Shown here: positions 48,156-56,633 of the stretch, piece after piece
How the letters are laid out: each line of letters starts with the position of its first letter
Position numbering within the stretch: the first letter of the stretch is position 1
Assembly (NCBI GenBank): GCA_029960045.1
Contig: JASCOV010000003.1
Coordinates: 248,001 to 312,000, forward strand
Direction of reading: 5' to 3'
DNA length: 64,000 bases
DNA from: Flavobacteriaceae bacterium PS02293
GTDB lineage: Bacteria > Bacteroidota > Bacteroidia > Flavobacteriales > Weeksellaceae
The notes under the pieces: generated by a model
Told to the model about the DNA's origin: nothing
Seen by the model: the letters and a program-made list of their open reading frames with translations, nothing else
Database searches by the model: none
Translations under genes and position numbers: made by a program

Positions 48156-49397
48156 TTATCTAGTTTTTAAAGTGATTAGACAAATAATCGCAAGCATTAC
48201 ACCCAAAATTACCATTCGGTTTACGATTTTGCTTTCGTGGAAACCTTCTTTCTGATAATGGTGATGTAACGGTGACATTTTGAATAATCTATTGTTTTGG
48301 GCATATTCCAACCCGTGTTTTCTTTTTCTGTATTTGAAAACCCAAACCTGCAGAATCACGGATAATAGTTCTATCAGGAAAACCCCACATAAAACTGGAA
48401 TCAATAATTCCTTTCTAAGGATAATCGCTAAAACTGCAATCACACCGCCCAACATCAAACTTCCTGTATCTCCCATAAAAACCTGCGCTGGATAAGTATT
48501 ATACCAGAAAAATCCAATCACAGCTCCTACTAAAGCGAGGGCAAAAATGGTGGTTTCTCCCATATGTGGAAGGAACATAATATTCAGATAATCAGCGAAA
48601 ATGATATTTCCGGAGACGTATGCAAAAAACGCCAAAGTCAGTAAAATCACAACGCTGGTTCCAGCTGCTAAACCATCAATTCCGTCTGTAATGTTGGCTC
48701 CGTTTGAAACTGCTGTTACAATGAAAATCACAATCGGAATGAAAACAATCCAAGCCCATTCGTGCGCTTTTGCATCATCCATCCAAAACAAAATTCCACT
48801 GTAATCGAACTCATTGTTTTTTGTAAAAGGAACAGTAGAAACAGGAATTTTTTCCTCATCCATAAAGTTCTGTTCCACATTATTTCTATTGACAACATTC
48901 GAGTCTGCGTACTTTCTCTTAACCTCGATATCGGGATGGAAATACATTGTAACTCCGACAATTAAGCCTAAACCAACTTGCCCAATCACTTTGAATTTTC
49001 CACTTAATCCGTCTTTATTTTTCTTAACTTTTTTGAGATAATCATCCAAGAAACCAATTGCACCCATCCACAAAACCGAAATAATCAGAAGAACGATGTA
49101 AACGTTGGTAATTCTGGTAAACAACAAAACCGGAATGATGGTTGCCAAAATGATAATCAAACCTCCCATTGTAGGCGTTCCTTCTTTCTGCTTTTGCCCT
49201 TCCAGACCAAGGTCTCTCACCAATTCTCCCATTTGTCTTCTTCTCAGGAAATTGATGATTCTTTTTCCATAAGCCATCGCAATAATCAGCGAAAACAAAA
49301 CTGCCATCGCCGCGCGGAACGAAATGTATTTGAACAAGTTCATTCCCGGAACGTGGATTCCGTGAGCGGTTAAATATTCGTATAGATAATATAGCAT
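48156..49397 (-). CDS. mraY: Phospho-N-acetylmuramoyl-pentapeptide transferase
   Basis: Forms lipid I from UDP-MurNAc-pentapeptide and undecaprenyl phosphate in the inner membrane. The 413-aa protein has about ten helices and the family motifs: [12 protein letters not shown] (the Asp pair), [15 protein letters not shown] and the histidine loop [12 protein letters not shown]. It is longer than the E. coli enzyme by an insert of about 50 residues after the third motif region ([20 protein letters not shown]), as seen in other Bacteroidetes. Confidence 0.96.
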   Translation of the reverse strand: MLYYLYEYLTAHGIHVPGMNLFKYISFRAAMAVLFSLIIAMAYGKRIINFLRRRQMGELVRDLGLEGQKQKEGTPTMGGLIIILATIIPVLLFTRITNVYIVLLIISVLWMGAIGFLDDYLKKVKKNKDGLSGKFKVIGQVGLGLIVGVTMYFHPDIEVKRKYADSNVVNRNNVEQNFMDEEKIPVSTVPFTKNNEFDYSGILFWMDDAKAHEWAWIVFIPIVIFIVTAVSNGANITDGIDGLAAGTSVVILLTLAFFAYVSGNIIFADYLNIMFLPHMGETTIFALALVGAVIGFFWYNTYPAQVFMGDTGSLMLGGVIAVLAIILRKELLIPVLCGVFLIELLSVILQVWVFKYRKRKHGLEYAQNNRLFKMSPLHHHYQKEGFHESKIVNRMVILGVMLAIICLITLKTR

Positions 49398-49433
49398 TCG
49401 TTCTTAGTTTATAGTTATGGTGAAGGTTTTCTA

Positions 49434-49808
49434 TTATAAATTATAGCTTTTTGCAAAAACTTCTTTTCTGTATTTACAGATGATATCAATATTGACTTTA
49501 GGTGTTTCATATTTTTCCCATCTCCATCCTTTCATTTTATAAATATTCAAAACTTCCGTTTTATAGTTTTCACTTTTGTTTTTATTATATTTTTCACAGA
49601 GACAATTCGCAATATCCATTTTAGCATTTGTTTCTGAAAAATCTATAAATCCTGGTTTTGATTTTTCAACGAGTTTTTTATAATAAACTCCTTCGCAATC
49701 CAGAATTGTTATTGTTCTTTTAAACTCATTTGTGAAAATGAATTTGATGAAAAATCCAACAACTAGAACTGAGATAATTCCAAGTATAACTTTTATTGAC
49801 TTTTTCAT
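49434..49808 (-). CDS. Hypothetical single-pass membrane protein inside the dcw cluster
   Basis: A 124-aa protein with one N-terminal helix (VILGIISVLVVGFFIKFIF, about 7-25), then a soluble, probably periplasmic domain with four Cys (two in ANCLCEKY), so disulfides are possible. No family recognised. It lies between murE and mraY, 20 and 36 bp from them, and is not a standard dcw gene. Confidence 0.68.
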   Translation of the reverse strand: MKKSIKVILGIISVLVVGFFIKFIFTNEFKRTITILDCEGVYYKKLVEKSKPGFIDFSETNAKMDIANCLCEKYNKNKSENYKTEVLNIYKMKGWRWEKYETPKVNIDIICKYRKEVFAKSYNL

Positions 49809-49828
49809 CTTTAAATCATTAATTCACA

Positions 49829-51298
49829 TTATTTTCCCATTAATTGTAATAGTTCTCTAATAGTTTCTTTATCATCAAAATGATGTTTCACACCGTTGAT
49901 TTCCTGATACGTTTCGTGACCTTTTCCTGCAACTACGACGATATCTTTTGGTTCAGCAAATTTGATGGCCATTTTTATCGCTTCTCTTCTATCAGGAATC
50001 GAAGTGTATTTGCTGAAATTTTGTGGTTGAATTCCTGCTTCAATTTCTTTGATAATTTGTGCAGGGTCTTCCGTTCTTGGATTGTCTGACGTGATGATTG
50101 CCAAAGTCGATTTTTTGGTCGCAATGTCACCCATTTCCGGACGTTTTGTTTTGTCTCTGTCGCCTCCGCAACCGAAAACACAAATCAGTCTTTCGTTTTT
50201 CGTTCTGATTTCATTGATGCTGTCCAATACGTTTTCCAATGCATCTGGCGTGTGAGAATAATCAACCACGAAGAAAATTCCGCCGTTGGATTTTATCGTT
50301 TCGAAACGTCCATTCACGCGCTGAAGAACCGAAATCGCCTGTAAAACCTCATTTTCATTCATTCCTAATTCTAAGGCAATTCCATACGCTAAAAGTAGAT
50401 TTGAAGCGTTGAATTTCCCTGTCAATGTTGTCCAGAATTCTTTGTTGTTGAAATTCAATAACATTCCGTTGAAGTCTACTTCCAGCACTTTTCCGTGGAA
50501 ATCTGCCATTGTTTTCAAAGCGAAAGTTTTCTTTTTCGCTTTGGTATTTTGAAGCATTACCGAACCGTTTTTGTCATCAGCATTTGTGATGGCAATTGCA
50601 GAATCTTCCAGCTCATCAAAGAATCTTTTCTTTGCGTAGATGTAATTCTGAAACGTTTTATGATAATCCAAATGGTCATGCGTGATATTCGTAAAACCTG
50701 CGATTTTGAAGTGTAAACCTTCAATTCTATCTTGAGAAATCCCGTGAGAACTAACTTCCATAAAAGCATATTCACAACCGATTTCTACCGCTTTTGCCAA
50801 CATTTGATTTAATCTAATGACATCCGGCGTTGTATGAGTCGAAGGGATAATTTCGTCTCCGATTCTATATTCAACTGTCGAAATCAAAGCGGATTGATAA
50901 CCCAAAGTTTTGAAAATATCGAACAACAAAGTTGTCACCGTCGTTTTTCCGTTGGTTCCGGTAACACCGATTAATTTTAATTTTTCAGAAGGATTTCCGT
51001 AAAAGTTGGAAGCCAAATGTCCTAAAGCTTTTGAAGAATCTTCAACTTTAATGTAAGTAATATTATCATTAATGTCTGAAGGCAATTCTTCACACACAAT
51101 CACTTTCGCACCTTTTTCGATGCTTTGATTGATGTAAGAATGTCCGTCGGAAACTGTTCCTTTCAACGCCACATACAAAGAATCTTCAACAACTTTTCTG
51201 CTGTCGAAAACCAATTCCGACACTTCAACTTCGCTCAGTGCTCGAGTGGAGATTGTTTCCAAAATCTGGATTCTTTGTAATAAGTCTTTTAAAATCAT
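49829..51298 (-). CDS. murE: UDP-MurNAc-tripeptide synthetase MurE
   Basis: Adds the third residue of the stem peptide in the cytoplasm. The 489-aa product has the ATP loop GVTGTNGKTT (near 108-117), FTNITHDHLDYH (near 205) and DNPR (near 405), which in MurE marks meso-diaminopimelate specificity. So the wall is of the DAP type. It follows ftsI by 26 bp. Confidence 0.95.
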   Translation of the reverse strand: MILKDLLQRIQILETISTRALSEVEVSELVFDSRKVVEDSLYVALKGTVSDGHSYINQSIEKGAKVIVCEELPSDINDNITYIKVEDSSKALGHLASNFYGNPSEKLKLIGVTGTNGKTTVTTLLFDIFKTLGYQSALISTVEYRIGDEIIPSTHTTPDVIRLNQMLAKAVEIGCEYAFMEVSSHGISQDRIEGLHFKIAGFTNITHDHLDYHKTFQNYIYAKKRFFDELEDSAIAITNADDKNGSVMLQNTKAKKKTFALKTMADFHGKVLEVDFNGMLLNFNNKEFWTTLTGKFNASNLLLAYGIALELGMNENEVLQAISVLQRVNGRFETIKSNGGIFFVVDYSHTPDALENVLDSINEIRTKNERLICVFGCGGDRDKTKRPEMGDIATKKSTLAIITSDNPRTEDPAQIIKEIEAGIQPQNFSKYTSIPDRREAIKMAIKFAEPKDIVVVAGKGHETYQEINGVKHHFDDKETIRELLQLMGK

Positions 51299-51324
51299 AT
51301 ATAAATAAGCTTTCGCTTTAATTT

Positions 51325-53322
51325 TTAGTTTTGAAGATTCAAATAAATCTTTTGGTTTTTTCCGATGGTTGCGCCTTCTGCAGGAAACTGTCCTGTGATT
51401 TTTCCAACACCTTTATAATCTACTCTGTAACCTAAATTCTCCAATTGTGGAATCACATTTTTCCCAATCAATCCAACCAATTTTGGCATCGAATCCCTTG
51501 TCACATTCACCTTTACATTAGGTTCAGTCATTTTGCTGAGGTCAACTTTATGTTCAACCAATAATTGTTTTTCAACATTCAAAGGTGTTTTCAAAAATGT
51601 CTTTCCTGCAATCTCTTTGAAAACCGGCGCAGAAACCGTTCCTCCATAAAACCCTTTCGATGTATCCGGTTGATTCACAACTACAAAACAGGTATATTTA
51701 GGATTGTCTGACGGATAAAAACCTGCAAAAGAAGCCTGATATCTCATTGGTCCAGGCAACCAATATAAGATTCTAGCTGTTCCCGTTTTTCCTGCAATTT
51801 TCAGATTTGGTGTATAAATACTTTTCGCCGTTCCTTTTTCTACTGCTTTTGTCAAAGCACTTGTCATCATTTGTATAGCTTTGTCGGATGCCATTTTTTG
51901 TACCATCACTTCAGGTTTTGCTTGATACAAAACATTTCCTTCCTTCATTATTTTATCAATGAAAAGAGGTTTTACCATTTTGCCTTTGTTGGCAATTCCG
52001 TTATAAAAAGTCACCATTTGCAACAACGGAAAACTTGATGAATAGCCATAACCTAAAGAAGCCAAAGTTGCTTTGTTCCAACGTTTGCTTTGCGGCGTTT
52101 GGATGGATGGTTTTGCAATTCCTGGTAATTCGATTTGCATTTTATCGAACATTTTCCAACGTTTAAGATGGTCTATAAAAACCTGTGGCTTGTCCGCATA
52201 ATGTTCAGTAATTAATTTAGCCGCACCAACGTTGCTGGATTTTGCTAAAACATCACTTACATCATAAGTTCCGCCACCGTGACCATCTGTGATTTTTTGA
52301 CCTGCGTAAGTCCATATTCCGTTTCCGATGTTCACTTTTGTATTTTCATCAATGAAACCATCGTCCATTGCTGCTAAAAGCGAAACCGTTTTGAACGTTG
52401 AACCTGGTTCCTGAGCATCTTTTACAGTATAATTGTAGGCATCAACATAGATTCCTGGCTCGGTTCTTCTGAGGTTGACCATCGCTTTTACCTTTCCTGT
52501 CTCAACTTCCATTACCACAACACTTCCGTGGTCTGCATCGAATTTTATTAATTGATTTTCCAAAGCCGAATGCGCAATATCCTGAATTCTCAAATCCAAA
52601 GTCGTGTAAACATCCTGACCATCAACAGGCTCCTGAACTTTCCAGTAATCGATTGGTTTCCATTGAGATGAGTTGATTCTTTGTTCCAAACGTTTTCCGT
52701 CAATTCCAGTCAAAAATTTACTGAAAGCGCCTTCCAATCCGGATTTGGATTCGCCATTATCAGCTCCAATTGTTCCTGCTCCGATTTGAACAGTTGCCAA
52801 TTCTCTGTGGAAATTTCTTTCTACGATGAAACCGCCTTTATTTTTTCCTTTGATGAAAATCGGAAAGTTTCTGATTCTGTCGTATTCATCGAAGTCAAGA
52901 CCTTTCGCAAGCAGATAATATTGATTATTCTTCTTGTTCTGAGCATCCAATTTTGCTCTGAAATAACTTCTCGGTTTATCGAACATTTTGCTGAGCGAAT
53001 CCGTCAATGCTCCAATATTATTGGAATAAATGGTGTCTCTCATCGATTTGAAATCGAGATAAACGTCGTAACGCATCACCGTCGTCGCCAAGATGGAACC
53101 ATCCGAAGCGTAGAGATTCCCACGAGCCGCTTTCAAAGTAGCTTCACGGTAGTTTTTACTGATATAATTATCTTCAAATTCCTGAACATTCGTATTCTGA
53201 AGAACCAAAATTCTCCCCAAAAAAATGACAAACAAAATGAAAGCTCCCAAAACAAAAAGGTAGCCCCACTTCAGTGCATTGGAACGTTTTTTTTCGTAAT
53301 TGTTATCTGGTTGCTTTATCAT
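51325..53322 (-). CDS. ftsI: Septal penicillin-binding protein FtsI (PBP3-like) with PASTA domain
   Basis: A 665-aa peptidoglycan DD-transpeptidase of the division site. One membrane helix near 20-40 (FVLGAFILFVIFLGRILVL), PBP dimerisation region to about 240, then the transpeptidase: STFK near 306 with the active Ser, SSN near 360 and KTGTAR near 510. A PASTA-like domain (MPKLVGLIGKNVIPQLENLG) forms the last 60 residues, which is usual in Bacteroidetes and Gram-positive division PBPs but not in E. coli FtsI. The start overlaps ftsL by 20 bp. Confidence 0.94.
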   Translation of the reverse strand: MIKQPDNNYEKKRSNALKWGYLFVLGAFILFVIFLGRILVLQNTNVQEFEDNYISKNYREATLKAARGNLYASDGSILATTVMRYDVYLDFKSMRDTIYSNNIGALTDSLSKMFDKPRSYFRAKLDAQNKKNNQYYLLAKGLDFDEYDRIRNFPIFIKGKNKGGFIVERNFHRELATVQIGAGTIGADNGESKSGLEGAFSKFLTGIDGKRLEQRINSSQWKPIDYWKVQEPVDGQDVYTTLDLRIQDIAHSALENQLIKFDADHGSVVVMEVETGKVKAMVNLRRTEPGIYVDAYNYTVKDAQEPGSTFKTVSLLAAMDDGFIDENTKVNIGNGIWTYAGQKITDGHGGGTYDVSDVLAKSSNVGAAKLITEHYADKPQVFIDHLKRWKMFDKMQIELPGIAKPSIQTPQSKRWNKATLASLGYGYSSSFPLLQMVTFYNGIANKGKMVKPLFIDKIMKEGNVLYQAKPEVMVQKMASDKAIQMMTSALTKAVEKGTAKSIYTPNLKIAGKTGTARILYWLPGPMRYQASFAGFYPSDNPKYTCFVVVNQPDTSKGFYGGTVSAPVFKEIAGKTFLKTPLNVEKQLLVEHKVDLSKMTEPNVKVNVTRDSMPKLVGLIGKNVIPQLENLGYRVDYKGVGKITGQFPAEGATIGKNQKIYLNLQN

Positions 53323-53668
53323 CTGTGTTGTCCGCTTTTATCAATAATTTCATCGGGTGGCTTTCCAAACTCACCAAAGAATCCTGAACCATTTCTTTTC
53401 CCAGTTCGGATTCCATTCTAATTTTTATCAGTCTGCTTTGCGCATAAGCATTTCTCGACTTGTATTCTTCCGTTTCTTCTTTTAATTTGTTGACGTGCTC
53501 AATTTTCGTGTTTACCAAATGGTTGCTGTAAATCATCACCATCAACAATCCGAAAATGAACAGGAAATATTTGTAATGCGCTTTTACCTCATCACGGTTA
53601 AGAAAATTCCCTTTTATGATGTCCATAAAAGTGAGTCTCTTCTGTTTGTTTTGAGTTAATTTTGCCAA
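53303..53668 (-). CDS. ftsL: FtsL-like cell division protein
   Basis: A 121-aa bitopic membrane protein with one helix (YFLFIFGLLMVMIYSNHLV, about 34-52) and a periplasmic leucine-zipper-like coiled coil (EHVNKLKEETEEYKSRNAYA). Its place between rsmH and ftsI and its topology match FtsL, which is poorly conserved in sequence. It overlaps ftsI by 20 bp and is 10 bp from rsmH. Confidence 0.85.
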   Translation of the reverse strand: MAKLTQNKQKRLTFMDIIKGNFLNRDEVKAHYKYFLFIFGLLMVMIYSNHLVNTKIEHVNKLKEETEEYKSRNAYAQSRLIKIRMESELGKEMVQDSLVSLESHPMKLLIKADNTDDKATR

Positions 53669-53678
53669 TTCTAATTAA

Positions 53679-54572
53679 TTATAACTTTGTTCCTATTCTC
53701 ATTTTTGCGCTTCTTGCGCGTGAGTTTTCTTCTATTTCTTTATCGTCTGGGATGATTGCTTTTGTCTTTAACAATTCAAAAGTTTTCTTGTAATTCCCAT
53801 AAATATCACGTGGCGGCTCACCTTCGAACATTCCATTTTTCAGGAAACGTTTTACCAATCTGTCTTCCAAAGAATGGTAAGAAATCATTACCAATCTGCC
53901 TTCCGGTTTCAAAACTTTGTAAGACTGAACCAATAATTCCTTCAAAACTTCCAACTCTTGATTCACTTCGATTCTGATTGCCTGAAAAATCTGAGCGAAG
54001 AATTTGTTCTGTTTGAAGGCTGGGATGTAACTGAAAAGTGATTTCAATTCATCCGTCGTATTGATTTTTTTTGTCTTTCTGTGATGAACGATTTCTCTGG
54101 CCAACTTTCTGGATTCTCTTAATTCACCGTAATTGTATAACACATTCGCCAAATCTTCCTCTTCATATTCATTTATGATTTTTTTGGCATCAAGACCTTG
54201 CATCACATTCATTCTCATATCCAGAGGCGCATTGCTTCTGATAGAAAATCCACGCTCCGCCTCATCAAACTGATGGGAAGAAACACCTAAATCCGCCAAA
54301 ATACCATCAACGCCAGTCACACCGTAAGCCAACAACGAGTTCTCCAAAAACCTGAAATTCTGATTAATCAAAGTAAATCTCGGGTCGTCAATCGTATTCT
54401 TTAAAGCATCCAAATCTTGGTCAAAAGCGTACAATTTCCCCTTGTCCGAAAGTCGGCTGAGAATCTCACGGGAATGTCCGCCACCACCGAAAGTGCAGTC
54501 CACGTAGATGCCGTCCGGATTGGTTACCAGACCATCTACACTTTGTTTCAGCAAGACTGGATTATGATACAT
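53679..54572 (-). CDS. rsmH: 16S rRNA (cytosine(1402)-N(4))-methyltransferase
   Basis: Methylates C1402 of 16S rRNA using S-adenosylmethionine. The 297-aa protein has YVDCTFGGGGHSREIL (SAM loop, about 24-39), GILADLGVSSHQFDEAERGF and the end MISYHSLEDRLVKRFL. Standard second gene of the dcw cluster. A palindromic repeat (54582-54670) separates it from mraZ. Confidence 0.96.
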   Translation of the reverse strand: MYHNPVLLKQSVDGLVTNPDGIYVDCTFGGGGHSREILSRLSDKGKLYAFDQDLDALKNTIDDPRFTLINQNFRFLENSLLAYGVTGVDGILADLGVSSHQFDEAERGFSIRSNAPLDMRMNVMQGLDAKKIINEYEEEDLANVLYNYGELRESRKLAREIVHHRKTKKINTTDELKSLFSYIPAFKQNKFFAQIFQAIRIEVNQELEVLKELLVQSYKVLKPEGRLVMISYHSLEDRLVKRFLKNGMFEGEPPRDIYGNYKKTFELLKTKAIIPDDKEIEENSRARSAKMRIGTKL

Positions 54573-54581
54573 ATTTTAGGT

Positions 54582-54670
54582 TTTTTGTATTAATGTCAAA
54601 AGTATTTACGTATTAATGATTCGGATTCGTGAATACATTTTACATTAATACTTTTTACAAATTTTGATTA
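54582..54670. repeat. Palindromic repeat B, between mraZ and rsmH
   Basis: Starts TTTTTGTATTAATGTCAAAA and ends TTTTTACAAATTTTGATT, matching repeat A at 37029 along most of its length. Its right end overlaps the last codons and stop of mraZ. Confidence 0.75.
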
Positions 54671-55128
54671 TTAATTTCGTCCAGATTTCCCATTACGTCT
54701 TCTGCGAGGTTTGCAAAATCAATTTCACTGACTGCGATGACCTGTTCGTAAGATTCTTTGTCCCAAATCTCAAAGAGTTCGCCGGCACTTGTGATGACGA
54801 TTTCCTTGTTGAGGTTGGCATACTGCGTCAAATCTTTGCTGATTTGCAGACGACCAACGTTGTCCATCTCCACGGTTTTCACACCAGCGGTAAACATTCT
54901 GATGAAATCCGCATTTTTCTTGACGAATCGATTGAGTGCATTTATCTTTGCCATCAATCTGTCCCAAGGTTCCATCGGGTAAACTTCCAGACATTTTTGA
55001 AACACCGAACGCTTGACGATAAATGACTCATCTGCAAAGTGTTCCATCTGCTTCGTAAGCGAAGCAGGCAGTTTGATGCGTCCTTTGTCATCAATTTTAC
55101 ACTCGTATGTTCCAATGAAGTTTTTCAT
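54655..55128 (-). CDS. mraZ: Transcriptional regulator MraZ
   Basis: A 157-aa AbrB-fold DNA-binding protein with two SpoVT/AbrB domains, the first gene of the dcw cluster and its repressor in E. coli. Landmarks are GTYECKIDDKGRIKLPASL and the second domain VEMDNVGRLQISKDL. The ATG at 55128 (MKNFIG) is preferred to the one at 55158, because the -7 box at 55135-55142 lies between them. Three GTGGK boxes upstream are its likely own binding sites. Confidence 0.95.
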   Translation of the reverse strand: MKNFIGTYECKIDDKGRIKLPASLTKQMEHFADESFIVKRSVFQKCLEVYPMEPWDRLMAKINALNRFVKKNADFIRMFTAGVKTVEMDNVGRLQISKDLTQYANLNKEIVITSAGELFEIWDKESYEQVIAVSEIDFANLAEDVMGNLDEINNQNL

Positions 55129-55134
55129 TTGGAG

Positions 55135-55178
55135 CAAATTTATATAAATTTCTACCACATTTTACCACTTTTGCCCAC
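55135..55178 (-). promoter_or_regulatory. mraZ promoter with three MraZ boxes
   Basis: Minus strand: GTGGG (55174-55178), GTGGT (55164-55168) and GTGGT (55154-55158), each 10 bp apart, followed by a TAAATTTG -7 box (55135-55142). Known MraZ operators are three or four such boxes at 10-bp steps. Here they cover the -33 region. The -7 box is only 7 bp from the ATG. Confidence 0.75.
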
Positions 55179-55364
55179 AATTGTACTTAATGTTTATAAC
55201 TTTTTAGTTTCAGGGCATTCTTGGCTAATGATTTGATTTAAAATCGATTAAATAGAAATATTAAGAAATCCTTTATCATAAAGGCTTTTCTTTGAGTGGT
55301 TTAAAAAAATGGTGTTAAAATTGTTCATTATTTAAAATCATTCTAAACCCAAAAATCAAATCCT

Positions 55365-55372
55365 TATATTTG
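55365..55372 (+). promoter_or_regulatory. -7 promoter box TATATTTG of the nitroreductase gene
   Basis: TAnnTTTG match 4 bp before the ATG at 55377, which suggests a leaderless or nearly leaderless mRNA. Confidence 0.5.
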
Positions 55373-55376
55373 TTAT

Positions 55377-56003
55377 ATGAATTACTTGGACGCACTTAAC
55401 TGGCGATATTCTGTAAAAAAATTTGACGGAAACAAGATTCCGTCCGCAAAATTGACTTCTATTTTAGAAGCTGGGCGATTGTCTGTCAGCTCGTTAGGAC
55501 TTCAACCTTATCATCTTTTGGTGGTTGAGAATGATGAGACGATTCAAAAATTGATTCCGGCATTTTACAATCCATCACAGATTTCTACTTGCTCCCATTT
55601 GATTGCTTTGGTTTCGAAGACCAATATTAATAAGGAATATGTCGATAATTATTTCAGTCATATTATTAATGAACGAGGCGTGACACTAGAACAACTTTCG
55701 GCTTTTCGAAATAATATCAATATGCTTTTGGAAACTCAGACTCAGAAAGAATTGGAAAGCTGGTCGGAAAAGCAGAGTTACATTGTTCTGGGTTCTTTGA
55801 TAATGGCAGCTGCACAGGAAAACATTGATACTTGTCCGATGGAAGGTTTCAAATCTGAAATCTTGGAAGACGTTTTGAAAATTGATAAAGAAAATGAAAA
55901 AATCGCTGTTGTTCTCGCCTTAGGCTATCGTGCGGAAGATGATAATTTTCAGAATTTCAAAAAAGTGAGAAAACCTGCGGATAAGTTCATCAAATTTCTG
56001 TAA
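55377..56003 (+). CDS. Nitroreductase-family NAD(P)H oxidoreductase
   Basis: A 208-aa FMN-binding oxidoreductase of the nitroreductase family, cytoplasmic. It begins WRYSVKKFDGNKIPSAKL, the usual FMN-contact start, and has LSVSSLGLQPYHLLVVE and the second FMN region DTCPMEGFKSEI with ALGYRAEDD near the end. Similar proteins reduce quinones, nitroaromatics or dihydropteridine; the natural substrate is not clear. It is divergent from mraZ and has its own promoter. Confidence 0.92.
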   Translation: MNYLDALNWRYSVKKFDGNKIPSAKLTSILEAGRLSVSSLGLQPYHLLVVENDETIQKLIPAFYNPSQISTCSHLIALVSKTNINKEYVDNYFSHIINERGVTLEQLSAFRNNINMLLETQTQKELESWSEKQSYIVLGSLIMAAAQENIDTCPMEGFKSEILEDVLKIDKENEKIAVVLALGYRAEDDNFQNFKKVRKPADKFIKFL

Positions 56004-56037
56004 TTTTAATTAATTATTCAATTAATATCCACGCAAT

Positions 56038-56592
56038 ATGCCAATGAAAAGTTTAGTTTTGGTTTTTATTTTATTTATCTCCTCAAACAAAATATTAGCA
56101 ACTGTCCAGACTCCAGACTTACTGATTATTGAAAATGATACTTTGGAATTGCGTGAAATGAGCAATTTCCCACTTGAATCTTTAAATTTAAATTTTCGAC
56201 CATTCAATTACACAAGACAAACAGCTCCCAACACCAGTTGTTGGAGGGGATACCAGGCAATTTGGAGAATTATTAATAATGAAATTTATTTAGAAAAAAT
56301 TCAAAGATGTCACGGCGATGACAACAATATGAGAACCGAAAATTTAAACGACTTTTTCACGAAAAATCAAATGGATTTCATTGAAAAAGATGGATTGGTC
56401 TTAGCAAATTGGGTCAATCTAAATCTTTATGAGTTAAAAAATCTTTATTCTAATACAAAAAATAGAAAACGGATGTTATCTGACAATTTTTTTGAAAAAA
56501 AGAATATTGAGAAAGCTGATTGTGTATTGTCAATAAAAAATGGTAAAATAGAAAGAAATAGCTTAAACAAAGTTTTATCGAACAAAATTTAA
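56038..56592 (+). CDS. Hypothetical secreted protein
   Basis: A 184-aa protein with an N-terminal export signal (SLVLVFILFISSNKILATV, cleavage probably after about residue 21). The mature part has two Trp in SCWRGYQAIWRIINNEIYL and a Cys pair that could bond (SCW, QRCHG). No family recognised. It follows the nitroreductase gene by 34 bp and precedes nadB by 41 bp, so it is part of the same rightward run but has no evident link to NAD synthesis. Confidence 0.65.
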   Translation: MPMKSLVLVFILFISSNKILATVQTPDLLIIENDTLELREMSNFPLESLNLNFRPFNYTRQTAPNTSCWRGYQAIWRIINNEIYLEKIQRCHGDDNNMRTENLNDFFTKNQMDFIEKDGLVLANWVNLNLYELKNLYSNTKNRKRMLSDNFFEKKNIEKADCVLSIKNGKIERNSLNKVLSNKI

Positions 56593-56633
56593 GTCCTAAA
56601 ATCTTTATTAAATCTCACTTTTCAAAAATTAAA

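Noticed and set aside
36580..55128. Missing murF as a sign of a broken dcw cluster
   Set aside because: In Bacteroidetes murF is often elsewhere, and every other member is intact.
55129..55158. Ten-codon N-terminal extension of MraZ
   Set aside because: It would contain the promoter -7 box and one MraZ box; MKNFIG is the family start.
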